DNA from: Harmothoe impar
Lineage: Eukaryota; Annelida; Polychaeta; Phyllodocida; Polynoidae
NCBI GenBank assembly: GCA_947462335.1
Contig: OX381721.1
Coordinates: forward strand, 6,076,001-6,140,000
Length of the DNA: 64,000 nt
Direction of reading: 5' to 3'
Below, in pieces: positions 58,735 to 64,000 of the stretch (the stretch's first letter is position 1; the number at the start of each line of letters is the position of its first letter). The notes beneath the pieces were generated by a model. That model was not told where the DNA came from. It saw nothing but the letters and a program-made list of their open reading frames with translations, and searched no databases. Both the position numbers and the translations under genes were made by a program.

Positions 58735-59097
58735 TTAATTAGGATTTAAAGTGGCACTAAAAGTTACACAGAGGCACAACCACACATTATATTGAAAACT
58801 GTAAAAGATGAATGTAGGGGTATGAGGTTTTAGGTTTTGATCTACAATATTTCTAATTTTTAGTTCTATAACTGATTTTGGGGTAGGTGAATAATGCACT
58901 GTCCTATCAGTGGAAGAAGCAGGTATTTCTTTGGGAGGGTTAAGCTTTCCAGTAAAGCGAATAACTGATATGTACATTAAGTTGTCATCAAAGGTAGTTA
59001 TGAAACACTGGAAACCTACTGTTGAATAGGCAGCAAATAATTGATTGTGTCCTTGTATATCAAATACTTCATCTGATGAGAATGTTGCTTCAGAGAA
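58735..59097 (-). CDS. CARD-NACHT receptor gene, open region downstream of the frameshift
   Basis: From 59,097 (minus strand) the frame offset by one from the NACHT exon reads FSEATFSSDEVFDIQG, then GFQCFITTFDDNLMYISVIR, and stays open to a stop at 58,735. It looks like real protein and continues the NACHT exon without any GT...AG between, so a one-base indel in the T-run at 59,096-59,098 (A-run on the plus strand) is the simplest explanation. Where this exon ends is not known. GTAACT at 58,767 and GTAGAT further upstream are candidate donors, but neither matches the phase of the last exon. Confidence 0.55.
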   Translation of the reverse strand, partial: FSEATFSSDEVFDIQGHNQLFAAYSTVGFQCFITTFDDNLMYISVIRFTGKLNPPKEIPASSTDRTVHYSPTPKSVIELKIRNIVDQNLKPHTPTFIFYSFQYNVWLCLCVTFSATLNPN

Positions 59098-60552
59098 ATG
59101 CGAATATGTATAAAGATTTCCCAGAAATCACTTGTGATGTTGAGTCCATGCCATTTAATGTGTTTGTCAACAGATTGTTTAAAAAAATCATCAATGGCCG
59201 ACCAGATTTCAGACACTCGCTGAAATTGCCTCGTTGTCATTGAAGAAAAGTAGATAAAAAAACGCAAGACATCCTCATCACTAAAAATAGTGACTAAATA
59301 ACTGTCGATAAAATGCTGTTTTGTTTTTGGATTTACTATAAACTGTGCCACCAAGGATTTCACTAGGTCCTGTGCGAGATTTAAGCTGACAACAGCGGCC
59401 ATTTCTAATGCAGTTATCTGGAAATCAATTAAAGGTGGCTTGGTTACCAGCAGAAGTAAAGTAGGCTTGTGGAGGTCCGATGCTGCTCTCAGTAATCCAC
59501 ATGAGGCAAAGTAATAGTAGATCATCAAGTGCGGAAAGGAATACGCTACATATTTTCTAGCAGAAATATCTGTTATAGTTTCTTTCTGTAGAAAGATACG
59601 ATAAGGGGAGGAATTATCGATTCTAAATAAATCAAGCAGTTCGTCCGTTAACAACGGTTGTCTTTTAACCATTCCATAGAGACATAATCGGTAAAAGGCC
59701 TGAGAATGTGTATTCCGGTCTGAATAACTTGGCTTATGGTTCCCTTGCTTCACGTACTGTCGCATAACCATAAAGTTCTCGAGGGATCCCAAGAGCAGTG
59801 AGGTGTTAACATGTAGATTAGATTTCAAGTCAAGAAAGCCTTTCGTGGTGAGCATACAAAATATATGTAGATGCAGAGGGTTGGATAGGATATGTTCTAG
59901 CTTATGTAGGTTTGTATTAACATATGCCAGCATATTATGGGTTTCATTGGTTGCTTTTCTAGCATGAAGAACAGACACATATGCCAGTCCCTGCTCATTG
60001 TTGAATCCTGGTAGATTGAGGAAACGCTGAACAGATTTTGCTTTAAGATATGAATATTTGGGCCTTGCCACTACAATGGTCATTGGCCATCTCCTGTTAT
60101 TCATTTCATCCATGAATTTCTGATGGCTTTTCTTGACTTTATCATCATGTATCTCATCCAGGGCATCGAACATAAGGATAGCACCAGTTCCATCTCCTTT
60201 AACGTATCTCATTACAGCGTCTTTTAGCTTTTCCCCACACCAGAGATTTTCCCGAATCGTTTCCCAAATATCGGTTGTCATTGATATTGCTGGCACATAA
60301 ATGACAAGTTTCCAGTTAAGCTTTCCTTGGCTCCAGGATTTAGCGAGGTGTTTTAGATAGGTGGTTTTACCAGTGCCGGCACACCCAGAGATCATTACAG
60401 CATTTATCTCTGGCTGCCCATCGAAGTTTTTGAACAGGTCCTTTGGTCGTACAGTGAGCTTGCCTCTAAAATGTAATGTGTTAAGAATTTGAGAGAACCC
60501 AGTTAAACCTGGTGTCAAAACGTTTTTGACAGTTATATCTACTTGTAAATGT
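59016..60552 (-). CDS. CARD-NACHT receptor gene, NACHT NTPase exon
   Basis: The main NTPase exon of an NLR-type receptor: it binds and hydrolyses ATP/GTP to drive oligomerisation in innate-immune signalling. The first 11 residues (HLQVDITVKNV) come after a phase-matched acceptor GGGATCAG. Then follow FRGKLTVRPKDLF, the Walker A motif GCAGTGKTT (about model residues 293-301), Walker B ILMFDALDEI (about 362-371), a sensor-1-type TIVVARPKYS, and helical regions typical of the NACHT winged-helix and HD parts. This frame stops at 59,016 after LLPIQQ, but its reading is probably real only down to about 59,097 (see the frameshift finding). There is no ATG at its upstream edge: it is an internal exon. 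The acceptor has a weak pyrimidine tract, so its exact start is moderately sure. Confidence 0.88.
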
Positions 60553-60608
60553 CTGATCCCTACTTTTACTTTTTCATGAAGTCATCTAATATTCTTCAAA
60601 AAACACTA

Positions 60609-60616
60609 TATATATA

Positions 60617-60681
<65 letters not shown>

Positions 60682-60705
60682 CTATTTATTTATTTATATA
60701 TATGC
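60609..60705. repeat. (TA)n microsatellite in the intron between pre-NACHT and NACHT exons
   Basis: TA dinucleotides followed by a short TTTA tract. Confidence 0.93.
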
Positions 60706-60765
60706 AACTTTAAGAAAGATATTTCTAAATAGATTGGTAATGAGGGATTAAAGTAAATGGCATAC

Positions 60766-60910
60766 CCATTTTCAGCAACCATTTCCAAATCAGTTTCGAT
60801 GTACAATTTTGTCAGATCCATAATCTCAGCATCAGTATCATCCTCTCCAATATCAAAGACAACCCCTGTCATGATACGCGATTTATAATTTTGGCGATGT
60901 GCATCAATGG
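60766..60910 (-). CDS. CARD-NACHT receptor gene, pre-NACHT exon
   Basis: Acceptor CACACATTTTCAG and donor AATGG|GTATGC bound 145 bp. It takes one codon base from the exon before (giving Ala) and leaves two (GG) for the next (giving Gly), in phase with both neighbours. The protein AIDAHRQNYKSRIMTGVVFD... continues to TKLYIETDLEMVAENG. A 'lYvEtdL' segment just ahead of the NACHT domain is typical of animal NLRs (FISNA-like region). Confidence 0.8.
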
Positions 60911-61195
60911 CTGAAAATGTGTGTAAAGTGTTCAAATAATAATTCATGATAAAATCGGACATATCATAAAAGAGAGTGCATAGCACATTTGAAAATAACG
61001 ACTACCTATATACTATGAATAGGTAGTCTATAGCTTAAAAATCCATGACTAATCAGTGCAACCAAAGAGCAGATCTATAAAAGTCTTCTTTGCTTTTCGG
61101 TATAACTTATTACTGATTAAGTTAAAAACAGAGGGTAGGATATATGAGACTGCCTAAACCTAGCTAAAGACTGAATTGATATAGGTTTAACTGAC

Positions 61196-61559
61196 CGGAT
61201 GTCAAAGCTCTCTCTTCCTGTCCCCCGACACTATGGAGATGTTCTTGCATAGGTCTAATGCCGGTCCAAGGTAACTCCACCTGGTCATGGTTAAGGTATA
61301 GCAGACTCCCAATGCCTATTACCACCAATATGCATACTAATACTGGACATGATCTAAATGGTTGCGCATATCGTCTGGAAAACCCTGCCGGCGGGTCCCC
61401 CAGTAGAGTGTAGTGTTTGGGCTGCAGGCCTACCTCCCTGACCATGTGGGGTTCCTGACTCAAGACACAGGCTCTAAAGAATGAGTGGACCCTCCATACT
61501 GGGCCCTTCTCAAGGTGCTCCAGTAGACGTTCCACTTGCTCTCCTCTGGTAGCATGGTG
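61196..61559 (-). CDS. CARD-NACHT receptor gene, exon 2: CARD C-terminal half plus hydrophobic segment
   Basis: Acceptor TTGTTTTCTAG; donor TCCG|GTCAGT. 121 codons plus one base. It starts HHATRGEQVERLLEHLEKGP, the helix 4-5 signature of a CARD (compare the family pattern 'ptrrdqarkLLdlL..rG'), continues WRVHSFFRACVLSQ, then has a hydrophobic segment CPVLVCILVVIGIGSLLYL (about model residues 138-156) long enough to span a membrane. A membrane segment between CARD and NACHT is unusual: most NLRs are cytosolic. If the donor is not used, the frame goes on for about ten residues and stops at 61,164, giving a short CARD-membrane protein. Confidence 0.8.
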
Positions 61560-61878
61560 CTAGAAAACAAGTACTGTGTCTGTGTTAGTTGCATTAGGTA
61601 TTGCAACATTTAAATTACTATGATTCAAATCAGGAAAGTATTTCATATCATTCATATTTCTAGTCTGTCACTCACTTTAGATTTGCCTCTATACTGTCAG
61701 ATTTTTCTGACTGTCAGTGAATATCAACATTTGAAACTTCATCTGGGGAATCTTGGCAGATCTCATTAAAGATATTAAGGACTCATTCCTTGATAAGTTA
61801 TGCTTATTCTATTGCTAGCAATGTAGGCTGTTTGGGAATACATGAGAAAAAAACAATATATAGATGATTATAGCCTGC

Positions 61879-62079
61879 CTTTATTCCCTCTTCTTCCATG
61901 GCAACAATGACGTTGAGGGCGCGGAGATAGGACCACATTGACTTTAGCTGCACACATTGGATGAGTTCTGGTCTCTTGTGAAGGAGAACATGCCGATAAT
62001 GTTCACTCTCAATCACAAGTTTTTGTTGCGCTGGATTTTCCTTGTCCCAAAGATGTGTTGTTTGTGCTCTATCTGCCAT
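61879..62079 (-). CDS. CARD-NACHT receptor gene, exon 1: start and CARD N-terminal half
   Basis: ATG at 62,079 (context AAAATGGC) opens 67 codons: MADRAQTTHL..., with YRHVLLHKRPELIQCVQLK and SMWSYLRALNVIVAMEEEGI matching helices 1-3 of CARDs ('Ll...vEli.dl....vldyL...gvlt.ee'). CARDs bind other CARDs in immune and cell-death complexes. The exon ends AAG at 61,879 where the donor is GC (AAG|GCAGGC), the minor GC-AG class. Phase 0 matches exon 2. No GT donor lies nearby in a usable phase. Confidence 0.8.
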
Positions 62080-62167
62080 TTTACCTAAGTATAGATGTAT
62101 TGTCCACAGTTAATCTAGAGAGAACGAGCGTACCCTCAAGTCTCGGCTGGAAACCGCGGCTTGGACA

Positions 62168-62213
62168 TGAGTCAGATTCTCCTTTTATTTGGTACCACAC
62201 TTACCTTTTATAA
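62168..62213 (-). promoter_or_regulatory. Putative core promoter of the CARD-NACHT gene
   Basis: On the minus strand TATAAAAG lies at 62,206-62,213, about 130 bp ahead of the ATG, which would place the transcription start near 62,180. TGACTCA (an AP-1-type site) is at 62,168-62,174, just downstream. The role is inferred from position only. Confidence 0.4.
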
Positions 62214-62562
62214 GTGTATTGCAGTGCAAAATTACAATTTTAGCGACCATTTGTATGGCTTAGACGGTATTTTTCAAGATTTTTTGAGTTAAGCCTTATG
62301 AATGAGTAAAAACATTCCTTCACAGCAATCGGTTCTTCCATTTAGTGCAATCAATAAGAATGTTAAACGATAGCAATGTAGCTAAAATAATACGACCAAA
62401 ATGCTCAGTCCAAAGAGGAAGAATGTTGAAAAAAGCACTTACTTGTTTTATACAAACGTTTCAGGAAGGGGATATGTATAGATTCCACCAGCAGACCTTC
62501 GCTCAAATCCGTTTTTGGTATTCTGGTGTTACAGTGGTACTGCCTGACTTGAACTAAACAGG

Positions 62563-62830
62563 TACACTGAAATAACGAACTTGTCTCCAGACTCTTCGAA
62601 GTGACTATCATAAAATAAACGAGTCAAAAGTTGTCTAACCTATCAGATTACCATCCCACAAATAGAATCTGGAGCTGGCAAATGTCGGGTTTAGGGCTGG
62701 CACATGCCAAGTGGGTCTTCTATCTCCAGCTAGAAGACCCGCTTCCTTGTCACTTAGATGAGTTTTTGACTTGTTTATTTTATGATCGTCACTTTGAAGA
62801 GTCTGCAGACAAGTTAACTTTTTGAGTGTA
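62563..62830. mobile_element. TIR element family B, intact copy (268 bp)
   Basis: The left end TACACTGAAATAACGAAC then CTTGTCTCCAGACTCTTCG, and the right end CGTCACTTTGAAGAGTCTGC then TTTTTGAGTGTA, are inverted copies for more than 60 bp. The interior holds AGCTGGCAAATGTCGGG and GCTGGCACATGCCAAGTGG. It supplies the empty site for the nested insertion at 9,705. Confidence 0.85.
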
Positions 62831-63680
62831 TGTTGGCTCTACCTACAGCGCTGTTAAATAAAATCATAACTCATCTACAAAGCAATTGATGCACCACGCA
62901 TGCCTGCCAGTGCCTAAAGAACAAGAAAGTACAGTGTGTTTCAAGTCCTTGCTCAACATAACATGGCTGCCCTCAAATTCTAGTAAGTTTTTGCCATCTT
63001 TGAATTTTCTTATTTCCGGTGTGATGTTTCAGACTATACAAATTGTAGAAAATGTTCAGATTATTGTGAGGAGATTTCTCCATATACTTTGGACGATGTC
63101 CCCTGAAACATAGTGTCTGTTTTTATTGTCTAGCATATCCCTCGTTAGTTGTTGGATACCAGTCTTGGTCTCCACCCATGCATGGCACCATAACTGAATG
63201 AATTCAATAGGCTTCATATTATACCTAGTATATTAGCCGATGTAGACACTCATACCAAAGCCTTGAAATATCTATATCATAGGATTTGTTTTATCTATTT
63301 AGTTCACATAATGAAAAGCAGGCACAGATATATGTCATGTGAGGTACATCTGGATATCCTTTATGACTGTTCCATCATGTTGCATCATGACGTGTTCCAC
63401 AATGCAGCCCCAAATAACCTGCATGTTACACAAATGAAGCCTTATGAATAATGATATAGTCCTCTCAATAGCCCCCCTGAGAATACAAATCTTGGTAATT
63501 GATAGTAGGTCCCCCCAGTGAGCTATAGAATAGAGAGGACCCCTTCTCTTAATCGTTCTCTCTCAATCCAATGCCATATTGCATCTACTAAAAGGTGGGC
63601 TGCAGTTTTTAATGACATGTTACTATGGTTATTCATCTTCGGCACTAAACACCAATGCTATTGTGCAGTAACCCTTTAAA
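62831..63680. other. Unassigned sequence
   Basis: Several short open frames on the plus strand, without splice signals or recognisable protein. No RNA gene seen. Confidence 0.3.
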
Positions 63681-63689
63681 GATGCATGT

Positions 63690-63880
63690 CGCCAAAAATG
63701 AAATGTGTCGTCTCACCGTGGCTGCTGTGGTGCATCGAGTGCCAACCATCTCAAGGTTGGCATGATGCTTGAATGCGGTACTGGTGAGGTACTTGCTCGG
63801 GCTGCATTCATGCATCATGACTACCATTGGGTATCATGCATTACGGTATCATGCCGTCCTTAAAGGCAGAACCATAGATA
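63690..63880. repeat. Repeat E (TGATGCA palindrome), copy 4
   Basis: GGCATGATGCTTGAATGCGG, then GGTGAGGTACTTGCTCGGGC, then TGCATTCATGCATCATGAC. It closes with GTCCTTAAAGGC, as in the copy near 24,190. Confidence 0.6.
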
Positions 63881-64000
63881 ACTAAACTGCTATGAATCAT
63901 GCCATCAGTGTGTTCACATTGTAAATGGTAATGATGGCATTGTAATACTATTCAAAGAGACCCTTTGCTAGGCGACTGACATAGGCAGTAAATGTTCCAT

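Overview
This window is eukaryotic, repeat-rich, AT-leaning genomic DNA from an invertebrate animal. There are GT-AG introns, long (TA)n microsatellites, poly-G/poly-C runs, many short inverted-repeat transposons, and a CARD/NACHT innate-immune receptor gene of the type expanded in amphioxus, echinoderms and hemichordates. Amphioxus is my first guess for the source, but nothing in the sequence proves it. There is no bacterial-type gene density, operon, CRISPR array or rRNA.

Layout. About 0.8-31 kb is a series of at least four degenerate, mostly collinear copies of an ancestral multi-kilobase block. The same short markers recur in the same order, and dozens of short terminal-inverted-repeat (TIR) elements have been inserted since. 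Three of the copies keep a tiny exon-like segment with a splice acceptor fused directly to a donor-like sequence (9,242, 16,725 and 28,079). Related block segments follow at 32.6-37.1 kb, 45.5-47.0 kb and 48.5-49.5 kb. A further copy lies INVERTED at about 51.2-56.8 kb.

About 37.2-45.0 kb is different. A CpG-rich stretch leads into a convincing first coding exon (37,627-37,707, + strand). It is followed by a nested tandem-repeat complex: a 0.7-kb inverted repeat, three ~565-bp units, four ~730-bp units each carrying a copy of a possible Arg/Ser-rich exon, a 20-bp minisatellite, a 59-bp minisatellite, then the 20-bp minisatellite again.

At 50,252-51,122 (- strand) there is a complete miniature LTR retrotransposon (TRIM-like) of 871 bp. 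It has two 220-bp LTRs, a primer-binding site and a polypurine tract, and each LTR contains a 72-nt tRNA-like sequence whose 3' end matches the element's own primer-binding site.

The one clear protein-coding gene is on the minus strand at 57.8-62.1 kb. Splice sites with matching phases join an N-terminal CARD (two exons), a hydrophobic membrane-like segment, a short pre-NACHT exon and a large NACHT NTPase exon. A C-terminal region of unknown fold follows, reached through one apparent frameshift. It is probably a caspase-recruitment/NOD-like receptor acting in innate immune signalling. Most other open frames in the window lie in repeats and look non-coding.
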